From: Alphaproteobacteria bacterium
GTDB taxonomy: Bacteria > Pseudomonadota > Alphaproteobacteria > Micavibrionales > UBA1664
Length of the DNA: 12,990 bases
Assembly: GCA_030427215.1 (NCBI GenBank)
Contig: JAUHXB010000013.1
Location: forward strand, 1 to 12,990
Direction of reading: 5' to 3'
Shown piece by piece: positions 7,079-12,990 of the stretch. Within the stretch, counting starts at the first letter, position 1. Each line of letters starts with the position of its first letter. A program made the position numbers and the translations under genes. The notes under the pieces were generated by a model. That model was not told where the DNA came from, ran no database searches, and saw only the letters and a program-made list of their open reading frames with translations.

Positions 7079-7661
7079 ATGTCCATTTATCAGTCATTTC
7101 TGTCACACGATCAGGGTGACCAGAAATAATCTCACCTTTATCATTTTCGATCACATACGTTTCATCTGCGGTAAAGCGAATGGTGACATCGGCCTTTTTC
7201 GCTCGGGACACGCTTGCATTTGTAATTTCTGTTTTACGAATGGCATGAATTTCGGTTGAAACCTTTTCGCCTTTTTGCTCGCGGTCATAGATCGCCTGAT
7301 CAAAGGTTTTGTAAACCGTATCGGTACATAAGTCTTTTAATGTCTCACGATCTCCATCAGCGAAGGCCTTGACGATCAATATAAACGCATCGCCCGCATT
7401 GTCTTTAAATTCGTTCACATCGAAATTTTTATCAGCAAGCGCAATTTGCACAAGCCCCGCATCCGCATCTGTTTTAATGGCTTTGGATGTTTCCGATATG
7501 ACCACCGGATCAATATCAATCGGCTTTTCATTCATTTCTGGTTGTTCTTCAAATGGATTTGGTCGCTCTCGCTCCTCCCCATGACGTGTTCCAATTACAT
7601 TTCGTAACCAAAACACCATAACGGCGGCGACAATCATGTAAATCAATATATCGGTTGGCAT
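6975..7661 (-). CDS. timA: Tim44-domain inner-membrane protein (TimA-like)
   Basis: A 228-residue protein with one N-terminal membrane anchor (about residues 4-20, DILIYMIVAAVMVFWL), a charged linker (about 25-60), and a Tim44-like domain from about 78 to 210. The domain contains FILIVKAFADGDRETLKDLC, a strand-rich middle, and the closing WTFTRDLKSSDPRWLLSKTE. Bacterial Tim44 homologues in alphaproteobacteria are membrane-attached, related to the mitochondrial import motor subunit, and linked to the envelope. The gene is divergent from secB, an arrangement typical of this class. AAAGGAG lies about 12 bases upstream of the ATG. The last 104 bases overlap the convergent Wzy-like gene; the conserved Tim44 end lies mostly outside or at the edge of that overlap. 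Confidence 0.9.
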   Translation of the reverse strand: MPTDILIYMIVAAVMVFWLRNVIGTRHGEERERPNPFEEQPEMNEKPIDIDPVVISETSKAIKTDADAGLVQIALADKNFDVNEFKDNAGDAFILIVKAFADGDRETLKDLCTDTVYKTFDQAIYDREQKGEKVSTEIHAIRKTEITNASVSRAKKADVTIRFTADETYVIENDKGEIISGHPDRVTEMTDKWTFTRDLKSSDPRWLLSKTEDDVVEEDGKTPVPDAG

Positions 7662-7695
7662 ATTTTACTCTTGCTCCTTTGCACACAAAATAGCA

Positions 7696-7713
7696 TGATA
7701 CACGTGTTTATCA
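7696..7713. promoter_or_regulatory. Imperfect dyad in the timA-secB divergent spacer
   Basis: The 18-base sequence TGATACACGTGTTTATCA pairs 7 of 9 positions about its centre, with perfect TGATA/TATCA arms and an internal ACACGTGT palindrome. It lies in the 68-base gap shared by timA and secB, where an operator could serve both. TTGCTC (7671-7676) and CATGAT (7694-7699), 17 bases apart, form a weak sigma-70-like promoter for secB that overlaps it. No factor can be assigned. Confidence 0.3.
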
Positions 7714-7729
7714 ATAAGAGAGATTTATT

Positions 7730-8212
7730 ATGACAGAAGAAAGACCAATTAATCCGAATTTACCGCTGACAGTCCATGCACAATATATCAAAGACCTTTC
7801 ATTCGAAAATCCTAATGCCCCTGGGACTTTACGTGGTAACACAGACGCGGGCGCACCAAAAATGAACGTCAATGTGATGATGGACAGTGAACCTTTGGCC
7901 GATAAAGGATATTACGAGGTTGTTCTGACTGTGGAGGCCACCGCGACACGCGGCGATTCGACGTTATTTATTGGCGAAGTCAAATATGGTGTTGTATGCG
8001 CCGTTGCGGAAAATGTTCCTGACAACAATATTCACCCCCTCATTATGATTGAGGTTCCCAAAATGGCCTTTCCATTCGTCCGCCAAATCCTATGTGACGC
8101 GGTGATGGCAGGGGGGTATCCACCATTGATGTTAAACCCCGTTGATTTTGAAGGGTTATACATCGCACAATATAAAAAAGAACAAGAAGAACAATCCAAG
8201 GAAGCATCATGA
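7730..8212 (+). CDS. secB: SecB protein-export chaperone
   Basis: SecB is a cytosolic tetrameric chaperone that keeps preproteins unfolded and passes them to SecA. The 160-residue product has the family's normal length. Recognisable blocks are LPLTVHAQYIKDLSFENPNA near the N-terminus, YYEVVLTVEATA, LFIGEVKYGVVCAV, HPLIMIEVPKMAFPFVRQI and AVMAGGYPPLMLNPVDFEGLY. The C-terminal tail is charged (KKEQEEQSKEAS). AGAGA lies upstream of the ATG. The stop overlaps the start of the SIMPL gene (ATGA), so that exported protein is probably co-translated with its export chaperone. It is divergent from timA. Confidence 0.97.
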   Translation: MTEERPINPNLPLTVHAQYIKDLSFENPNAPGTLRGNTDAGAPKMNVNVMMDSEPLADKGYYEVVLTVEATATRGDSTLFIGEVKYGVVCAVAENVPDNNIHPLIMIEVPKMAFPFVRQILCDAVMAGGYPPLMLNPVDFEGLYIAQYKKEQEEQSKEAS

Positions 8213-8948
8213 AAAAATTTCTTTTAACATCTATTCTTGTCTTTGGCTTAGCTGGAAACGCTATTGCCAATGACGTTGTGCAACTGCCTGACGGTCATAC
8301 TGCACTAAATATTTCTGCAACTGAAACTGTTGAGGTTGAACAAGATCTCCTTGTCGCCTCCCTTCGTATCCAGGAAGAAGCCAAAGACGCCAAGCAAGTT
8401 CAAAAATAATTAATGAGGCCATGGCCAAGGCGGTTGCCCTGACCAAAAAATATCCTTATTTGAAAATCGAAACAGGGCAATATTACGTTCATCCTGATTA
8501 TCGTTATATCCGAAAAGAAGGTGAATCGAACGAACGTATTTTGGATAAATGGCGCGGGTCGCAAACATTGACGATCAAATCAAAGGCCACGGATGATGTT
8601 TTAACCGTGACTGGTAAAATACAGGATATGGGTTTTATGATGAACGGGTTGAATTATCAACTATCACCTGAAAAACACGAAGATATTCGTGATAACCTAA
8701 TGGAAGATACGGTGAAGAAATTAAAAGCGCGCGCCATGCGCGTGGCCAAGGCTTTGAATAAAGACAATGTTGATATTGTTGAAATTAATGTTGATGCCAA
8801 TCATCATTCTCCGCGGCCTGTATATGCACGTGCTGCAAAAATGGAAATGATGGCTATGTCTGCGGATTCGGCAATGCCTGCGCCAACTGCAGAAGCCGGC
8901 GAAACAAGCGTATCAATGACAATTAACGCCCGCGCGATTATAAAATAG
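8209..8948 (+). pseudogene. SIMPL-domain (DUF541) periplasmic protein, interrupted by a -1 frameshift
   Basis: Two frames together encode one 246-residue SIMPL/DUF541 protein. The first (8209-8409) gives a signal peptide MKKFLLTSILVFGLAGNAIA and the first domain strand (ISATETVEVEQDLLVASLRI). It stops at TAA after KQVQK. The -1 frame continues with IINEA and then MAKAVALTKKYPYLKIETG onward, through the LTVTGKIQDMGFMMNGLNYQLS region, the helix KLKARAMRVAKALN and the terminal strand TSVSMTINARAIIK to 8948. SIMPL proteins are envelope proteins of poorly defined function, some tied to oxidative stress or outer-membrane roles. Adding one A to the A5 run at 8402-8406 restores the whole protein. The downstream half keeps family-like sequence, suggesting a recent break, a sequencing error, or real frameshifting. 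It is ATGA-coupled to secB. Confidence 0.85.
8401..8409 (+). other. Frameshift site in the SIMPL gene (CAA AAA TAA)
   Basis: The zero frame reads CAA AAA TAA. A lysyl-tRNA on AAA could re-pair one base upstream on AAA, after which ATA ATT AAT follow in the -1 frame and the SIMPL protein continues without a gap. The tract has only five A, short for strong transcriptional slippage. There is no clear X-XXY-YYZ heptamer. Confidence 0.6.
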
Positions 8949-9279
8949 TGTCGTAAAGATCCGCCTTAAAGCCAAAATAAAACTGGCCTTTATGATGAAT
9001 CATCGGACGTTTGATAATCGATGGATTATTCATAGCCACATCCAGCGCGCTATCATTATCCATCGCGTTTTTGGTATCGTCAGGTAATTGGCGCCATGTT
9101 GTTCCGCGTTGATTTAAAACCGTGTCCCACCCGCATTGATCAAGAGCCTGCTCCATCAGTTCAAGTGGAACACCGTCTTTTTTATAATCATGTAAAACAA
9201 ATTCATAATTATTGTCTTGCAACCACTTCATCGCTTTTTTCATCGTGTCACAATTTTTAATACCGTAAATTTTTATCAT
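8938..9279 (-). CDS. Spx/ArsC-like thioredoxin-fold protein, YffB type
   Basis: A 113-residue ArsC/Spx/YffB family protein. The N-terminal IYGIKNCDTMKKAMKWL (4-20) carries the single family cysteine (Cys10) with Lys14, in place of the CxxC of thioredoxins. LNQRGTTWRQLP (55-66) and NPSIIKRPMI (85-94) are the conserved Arg- and cis-Pro-containing blocks, and the end FGFKADLYDTIL is typical. YffB-type proteins are thought to be glutathione-linked reductases, while true arsenate reductases have a more complete catalytic set; arsenate reduction should not be assumed. Its 3' end overlaps the SIMPL gene by 11 bases in convergent orientation. The ATG at 9279 has no Shine-Dalgarno sequence in front of it. 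Confidence 0.93.
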   Translation of the reverse strand: MIKIYGIKNCDTMKKAMKWLQDNNYEFVLHDYKKDGVPLELMEQALDQCGWDTVLNQRGTTWRQLPDDTKNAMDNDSALDVAMNNPSIIKRPMIHHKGQFYFGFKADLYDTIL

Positions 9280-9287
9280 GGTGACAA

Positions 9288-9316
9288 CATATATAAAAAA
9301 TATTCCCTAACATCAA
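9288..9316 (-). promoter_or_regulatory. Possible sigma-70-type promoter of the YffB-like gene
   Basis: On the minus strand, TTGATG (9316-9311) and TATATG (9293-9288) are separated by 17 bases, each matching four of six consensus positions. A start near 9281 would leave a leader of only a few bases, which fits the absence of a ribosome-binding site and suggests near-leaderless translation. In AT-rich DNA such matches are common. Confidence 0.3.
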
Positions 9317-9337
9317 TGGGTATGCTTTATTAAACCT

Positions 9338-10024
9338 ATGCGTGAAATTGTCCTTGATACGGAAACAACGGGAATGGACCCTTATGAAGGGGATCGTATT
9401 GTTGAAATTGGATGTGTTGAGCTAATGAATCACATTCCAACTGGCAATCACTATCACGTCTATATTAATCCTGAACGAGATGTCCCAGCCGAAGTTGTGG
9501 CCGTACACGGATTAACCGAAGCCTTTTTAAAAGATAAACCAACATATGCCGAAATTCACGGTGATTTTTTAGACTTTATTGGCGATTCTAAATTGGTCAT
9601 TCATAACGCCGCATTTGATATGAAATTCATCAATCATCATGTGAAAGAATTGGGCGCCCCAGCAATTCCTGATAATCAAGTTATTGACAGTTTAATCATG
9701 GCTCGACAAAAATTTCCAGGGTCACCAGCCAGTCTCGATGCCTTGTGTAAACGATTTGAAATTGATAATTCAAATCGAACACTACACGGCGCGTTATTGG
9801 ATTCAGAATTATTAGCCGAAGTTTATCTGGAATTATTGGGCGGACGACAAACGGGTTTAAGTCTTGATCACAATGACAGAGCAGATAATAAAACCCAAGA
9901 CATTAATCAATCCTCCCCAAAACAGGTTCGAGAGAAACGCGTTTTTAAAATTCCTCAAAAAGAATTAGACTCGCATAATGCCATGGTCCAAACCTTAGGC
10001 GAAAAATCAATGTGGAATTTATAA
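9338..10024 (+). CDS. dnaQ: DNA polymerase III epsilon subunit (3'-5' proofreading exonuclease)
   Basis: DnaQ proofreads for the replicative polymerase DnaE. The 228-residue protein has the DEDDh exonuclease set: motif I REIVLDTETTGMDP (Asp7, Glu9), motif II HNAAFDMKFINHH (Asp94), and motif III RTLHGALLDSELLAEVYLEL (His150, Asp155). The middle contains VVAVHGLTEAFL and DSLIMARQKFPG. The tail after about residue 172 is polar and linker-like and should bind DnaE. Length is normal for alphaproteobacteria. The start is the ATG directly before the first strand; no strong ribosome-binding site is visible. It is divergent from the YffB-like gene and lies 3 bases before the antiporter gene, so it probably leads that operon. 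Confidence 0.95.
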   Translation: MREIVLDTETTGMDPYEGDRIVEIGCVELMNHIPTGNHYHVYINPERDVPAEVVAVHGLTEAFLKDKPTYAEIHGDFLDFIGDSKLVIHNAAFDMKFINHHVKELGAPAIPDNQVIDSLIMARQKFPGSPASLDALCKRFEIDNSNRTLHGALLDSELLAEVYLELLGGRQTGLSLDHNDRADNKTQDINQSSPKQVREKRVFKIPQKELDSHNAMVQTLGEKSMWNL

Positions 10025-10027
10025 AAC

Positions 10028-11233
10028 ATGGAAGAAATTGCCAAAAACGCAGATTTAATCCCCGTCCTTTATAAATGTCTTTTGATATTCGGGATTGCGG
10101 GCCTTATTGTTCCGATTTTTAATCGTATTCACATTTCACCAGTCCTTGGGTTTTTGGTGTGTGGCGTGATGCTAAGCCCTAATCTGCTATCAACTTTTGA
10201 CCTGCCCTTATTGGTCGATGAAAAAAACGTTAAATTGCTGGGAGAGCTCGGCGTTTTAGCGCTTTTATTCATGATTGGGTTGGAATTGTCTTACAAAAAA
10301 CTGGCTGAATTAAAACGTTATATTTTTGGCCTTGGAACGGCACAAATCTTGGTCACTGGGATCGTCATTACGGGTGTTGCATTTTTATTCAATAATTCTT
10401 TACAAGCATCAATCATCATTGGTATTGGATTTGCCCTATCCTCAACCGCGATTGTCATGCAATCATTAAAAGATTACGGCATGATGCGCCGGTCCGTTGG
10501 GAAAATGGGGTTTTCAATTTTATTGATGCAGGACATGGCGGTCGTGCCCATTTTGGTGATGATCGGGTTATTCGCGGGGAATGCAGATAATAGCAGTGAC
10601 ACACCAATGTTGATTATTTATTCCTTTGGTGGAGCATTAATCGCCGTGGCCCTGATTTATTTTATTGGAAAACGAATTTTGCAACCAATCCTGCATAAAT
10701 TAATTGGAACAAATAAGAATGAATGGATTGCGGCCTTTGCACTATTTGTCTTGTGCGGCATTGCAATTATTACACAAGAAATAGGATTATCTGCTGCACT
10801 AGGCGCATTTTTGGCGGGGTTACTCATCGCCGAAACTGAATTTAGGGATAAAATTGAAGAAATTTTATATCCCGTAAAATCAATTTTATTGGGCATTTTC
10901 TTCATTTCAATCGGCATGATGGTGAATATTTATGAGGTCATGAACAATCCTGTTTTATTAGGACTATCCGTGATTGGGATTTTTCTTGTGAAGGGATTAA
11001 CACTTTATCCCCTATGCCGTTTATTTGGAATCAAGCACCCCTATGCCCGCGATATGTCGGTGATGTTGTGCCAGCCGGGTGAATTTACATTGATGATTAT
11101 CAGCCTGTCTCTGGCGGTTGGATTATTACCCCAAGCCGATGCGCAGTTCTTCCTGCTTGTGACCGTGTTAGGAATGTTGGTCACGCCGTTTATTTTTCGA
11201 TTTATTCCAACCGTTCGTCATCATAATTCATGA
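10028..11233 (+). CDS. CPA2-family (KefB/KefC-like) cation:proton antiporter, membrane domain only
   Basis: A 401-residue Na_H_Exchanger-domain protein with about 12-13 hydrophobic helices. KefC-like blocks are HISPVLGFLVCGVMLSP (35-51), GELGVLALLFMIGLELS (72-88), GFALSSTAIVMQSLKDYG (134-151), LLMQDMAVVPILV (165-177, with Gln168-Asp169) and SAALGAFLAGLLIAETEFR (255-273), followed by PVKSILLGIFFISIGMM. It probably exchanges K+ or Na+ for protons across the inner membrane. Full KefB/KefC proteins have a C-terminal RCK/TrkA-N regulatory domain and are about 600 residues; this one ends just after the last helix at FRFIPTVRHHNS, so nucleotide or glutathione gating through RCK is absent. The stop overlaps the acyltransferase start (ATGA), so the end looks natural rather than a random break. 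Confidence 0.9.
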   Translation: MEEIAKNADLIPVLYKCLLIFGIAGLIVPIFNRIHISPVLGFLVCGVMLSPNLLSTFDLPLLVDEKNVKLLGELGVLALLFMIGLELSYKKLAELKRYIFGLGTAQILVTGIVITGVAFLFNNSLQASIIIGIGFALSSTAIVMQSLKDYGMMRRSVGKMGFSILLMQDMAVVPILVMIGLFAGNADNSSDTPMLIIYSFGGALIAVALIYFIGKRILQPILHKLIGTNKNEWIAAFALFVLCGIAIITQEIGLSAALGAFLAGLLIAETEFRDKIEEILYPVKSILLGIFFISIGMMVNIYEVMNNPVLLGLSVIGIFLVKGLTLYPLCRLFGIKHPYARDMSVMLCQPGEFTLMIISLSLAVGLLPQADAQFFLLVTVLGMLVTPFIFRFIPTVRHHNS

Positions 11234-12327
11234 AAAAAGAAAAACTGCTTTACCTTGAATCATTGCGTGGGTTTGCGGCGCTCATTGTCGCGCTCTATCA
11301 CGGAAATTTAATGTTTTCCGATAGCTTTTTAGAAATTCCATTAATCAATCACGGATATGTCATGGTTGATTTTTTCTTTGTTTTAAGTGGATTTGTCATT
11401 GCCTATAATTATGCAGACTGCATATTGAAATGGCGTGATGTCATGACATTTCAAACCAAGCGATTTTTACGATTATATCCATTGCATATCATTACATTTT
11501 TTGTTTTTGTCGGGATTGAATCCGCGAAATATATCTTTGAAACCCGCGCAGGCATTGTTGCCAATAATCCGGCATTCAGCCAAAATGATTGGAGCGCGGT
11601 ATTCGGTAATTTATTCCTGACCCATTCATTCACCGAAAATGATATGACCTTTAATGACCCCAGCTGGTCAATCTCCGCAGAATTTTATACTTACCTGTTA
11701 TTCGCTGTTGTTTTTTTAATCATTCAAAAACCATTATTCCGATTTATTGGAAGTATGATAATCATCGGATTATCCTGTACGCTCCTCATTCACTATGATG
11801 GCTTTACTGCAACCACAGGCATGGCGATCATTCGCTGTTTCTATGGCTTTTTTCTTGGTGTATGTGTGTGTTTATTGATACGTGCATACGCGAAAAAATG
11901 CCCTTCGTTTTTTGGGTTTATTGGTTTATTTGCACTTGGTGTTGGCATATCATTTGTTGATGTTTTATATAGTGGTTTTTACGCGCCATTATTCGCAATT
12001 GTCATCGCGATGTTTTATATTTCAAAAACAACATTTATCCATGAATTGCTGAACCTTAGACCATTTGTCTATTTAGGAACCGTCAGTTATGGCCTGTATA
12101 TGTGGCATGTTGCCGTGTGGTGGGTAATTAATAATGGCATGAAATACGGCCTTAAAATTCCAACCGAGTATAACACGGATCGTGGTCAAAGTTTCCTCAT
12201 TCTTAATGATACACAATCGATGGGGATAATTATTGTGGGATTGACTACTACATTTATTCTAGCATCCATATCATATCATTTTCTTGAAAAACCAATCAAT
12301 AATCTTCGCCACAGGATTGCCACTTGA
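11230..12327 (+). CDS. OafA-type membrane O-acyltransferase (acyltransferase family 3)
   Basis: A 365-residue polytopic acyltransferase-3 protein that would O-acylate (for example O-acetylate) a surface glycan or other envelope substrate. Signature elements are LESLRGFAALIVALYH (9-24, with Arg13 and His24), VMVDFFFVLSGFVIAY (44-59), the arginine-rich RFLRLYPLH (78-86), DPSWSISAEFYTYLLF (143-158), LGTVSYGLYMWHV near 280-295, and the closing FLEKPI. There is no C-terminal SGNH domain; length matches stand-alone members. It is translationally coupled to the antiporter. The acylated substrate is unknown; the glycan genes at 2030-2781 and 5819-7078 make LPS or capsule plausible. Confidence 0.93.
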   Translation: MKKEKLLYLESLRGFAALIVALYHGNLMFSDSFLEIPLINHGYVMVDFFFVLSGFVIAYNYADCILKWRDVMTFQTKRFLRLYPLHIITFFVFVGIESAKYIFETRAGIVANNPAFSQNDWSAVFGNLFLTHSFTENDMTFNDPSWSISAEFYTYLLFAVVFLIIQKPLFRFIGSMIIIGLSCTLLIHYDGFTATTGMAIIRCFYGFFLGVCVCLLIRAYAKKCPSFFGFIGLFALGVGISFVDVLYSGFYAPLFAIVIAMFYISKTTFIHELLNLRPFVYLGTVSYGLYMWHVAVWWVINNGMKYGLKIPTEYNTDRGQSFLILNDTQSMGIIIVGLTTTFILASISYHFLEKPINNLRHRIAT

Positions 12328-12340
12328 TTTCACCATCATG

Positions 12341-12374
12341 TCCTTTATGTTTCATATATTGAAAAATTAAAGGA
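12341..12374 (+). promoter_or_regulatory. Hairpin masking the hslV ribosome-binding site, candidate RNA thermometer
   Basis: UCCUUUA (12341-12347) is perfectly complementary to UAAAGGA (12368-12374), which contains the hslV Shine-Dalgarno AAGGA eight bases before the ATG. Inside it, UUUCA (12350-12354) pairs with UGAAA (12360-12364) around a UAUAU loop, leaving a small 2x3 internal loop. An AU-rich, two-part stem that hides the SD of a heat-shock protease resembles a fourU-like RNA thermometer. Folding energy was not computed. Confidence 0.5.
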
Positions 12375-12382
12375 ATTTTATA

Positions 12383-12943
12383 ATGGATAGAAACAGCCCC
12401 TATGACGCCACGCGGTGGCACGCCACAACCATTTGTTCGGTCCGTAAGGGCAAGGACGTTGTCGTTGGAGGTGATGGACAAGTGTCCATGGGCCCAACCA
12501 TTTTAAAACATAACGCGAAAAAGGTTCGTCGTTTGGGTAAGGATGGAGAAATTATAGCCGGATTTGCAGGGTCAACCGCCGATGCCTTCACATTGTTTGA
12601 ACGGTTAGAGGCCAAATTAGAGGCTCACCCCGGGCAACTCACACGCGCCTGTGTTGAATTGGCCAAAGATTGGCGCACGGACAAATACCTCCGTAAACTT
12701 GAGGCCATGATGATTGTCTGTGACAAGGACGTGTCTTTAATTTTAAGCGGGACGGGTGATGTTGTTGAACCCCAAGACGGCGTTGTCGCCATAGGATCAG
12801 GTGGAAATTATGCGCTCGCCGCCGCGCGGGCTTTGGCTGATCAAAAAGATTTATCGGCCGAAGACATCGTTAAAAAGGCCATGAAAATCGCTGCGGATAT
12901 TTGTGTTTACACCAATGACAGCTTGGTTTTGGAGAAGATATAA
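12383..12943 (+). CDS. hslV: HslV (ClpQ) proteasome-like peptidase
   Basis: HslV forms the double-hexamer threonine protease core of HslVU, which degrades damaged and regulatory proteins in the cytosol. The 186-residue product begins with a short propeptide ([14 protein letters not shown]). Cleavage exposes Thr15 as the mature nucleophile in TTICSVRKG. Asp31 and Lys47 match mature Asp17 and Lys33 of the catalytic site. [63 protein letters not shown] and [15 protein letters not shown] are typical. The AAGGA site is eight bases before the ATG and lies in a hairpin. hslU starts one base after the stop, so the two are co-translated. Confidence 0.97.
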   Translation: MDRNSPYDATRWHATTICSVRKGKDVVVGGDGQVSMGPTILKHNAKKVRRLGKDGEIIAGFAGSTADAFTLFERLEAKLEAHPGQLTRACVELAKDWRTDKYLRKLEAMMIVCDKDVSLILSGTGDVVEPQDGVVAIGSGGNYALAAARALADQKDLSAEDIVKKAMKIAADICVYTNDSLVLEKI

Positions 12944-12944
12944 A

Positions 12945-12990
12945 ATGACATCAAAAAATAAAAATCAATCTACGGCTTTTACCCCCAATG
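12945..12990 (+). CDS. hslU: HslU (ClpY) ATPase, first 15 codons only
   Basis: An ATG at 12945, one base after the hslV stop, opens MTSKNKNQSTAFTPN and runs off the window. A polar start ahead of a TP-containing segment fits the beginning of HslU (the family usually continues with an E-I-V-x-E-L-D stretch). The assignment rests mainly on the conserved hslV-hslU order. HslU is the AAA+ unfoldase that feeds HslV. Confidence 0.75.
   Translation, partial: MTSKNKNQSTAFTPN

Noticed and set aside
8421..8948. The downstream SIMPL frame as an independent gene starting at ATG 8421
   Set aside because: It would begin within the SIMPL domain, without a signal peptide or ribosome-binding site; the sequence fits as a continuation of the upstream frame.
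12283..12312. CTTGAAAA (12283-12290) resembling a sigma-32 -35 box for hslV
   Set aside because: It encodes part of the conserved FLEKP acyltransferase motif, and the only -10 candidate (CGCCAC) is poor and badly spaced, so coding coincidence is more likely.

Overview
The window looks like chromosomal DNA from an alphaproteobacterium of moderately low GC (about 40% by eye, not counted). The timA/secB divergent pair, the nearby dnaQ, the hslV-hslU pair and the PheS/PheT sequences all fit that class. A Micavibrio-like or other deep-branching lineage is only a guess. I saw no tRNA, rRNA, CRISPR array, transposase or integrase; the region is mostly housekeeping and envelope genes.

Left arm, minus strand (1-4386). 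Transcription runs right to left: a receiver-less OmpR/PhoB-type winged-helix regulator, then pheS, a family-25 glycosyltransferase split over two reading frames, and pheT (its C-terminus lies beyond base 1). pheS and the two glycosyltransferase frames are linked by 4-base ATGA stop/start overlaps, and the spacer to pheT is 19 bases. A sugar-transfer gene therefore sits inside the phenylalanyl-tRNA synthetase operon.

Centre, plus strand (4397-7078). A near-consensus sigma-54 promoter faces an alphaproteobacterial-type hypothetical protein that carries a short three-copy motif. An unrecognised helical protein follows, coupled by GTGA to a Wzy/WaaL-like polytopic membrane protein. The 3' end of that last gene overlaps the convergent timA gene by 104 bases.

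Protein-export and quality-control block (6975-10024). timA (Tim44-domain protein) and secB diverge from a 68-base spacer containing a dyad. secB is ATGA-coupled to a SIMPL-domain (DUF541) periplasmic protein interrupted by a -1 frameshift in a short A tract. A Spx/ArsC-like (YffB type) protein lies convergently, and dnaQ starts divergently from it.

Right arm, plus strand (9338-12990). dnaQ, a CPA2 antiporter lacking its RCK domain, and an OafA-type acyltransferase are packed with a 3-base gap and then an ATGA overlap, so they probably form one operon. hslV and the first codons of hslU follow. The hslV Shine-Dalgarno sequence forms the 3' side of a two-part AU-rich hairpin, a candidate RNA thermometer.

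Strongest leads: the SD-masking hairpin at the heat-shock protease gene, the sigma-54 promoter in front of the unknown gene, and two genes (glycosyltransferase and SIMPL) broken by -1 frame changes at precise, easily tested positions. No gap between genes exceeds 70 bases, so no long non-coding stretch needs separate description.
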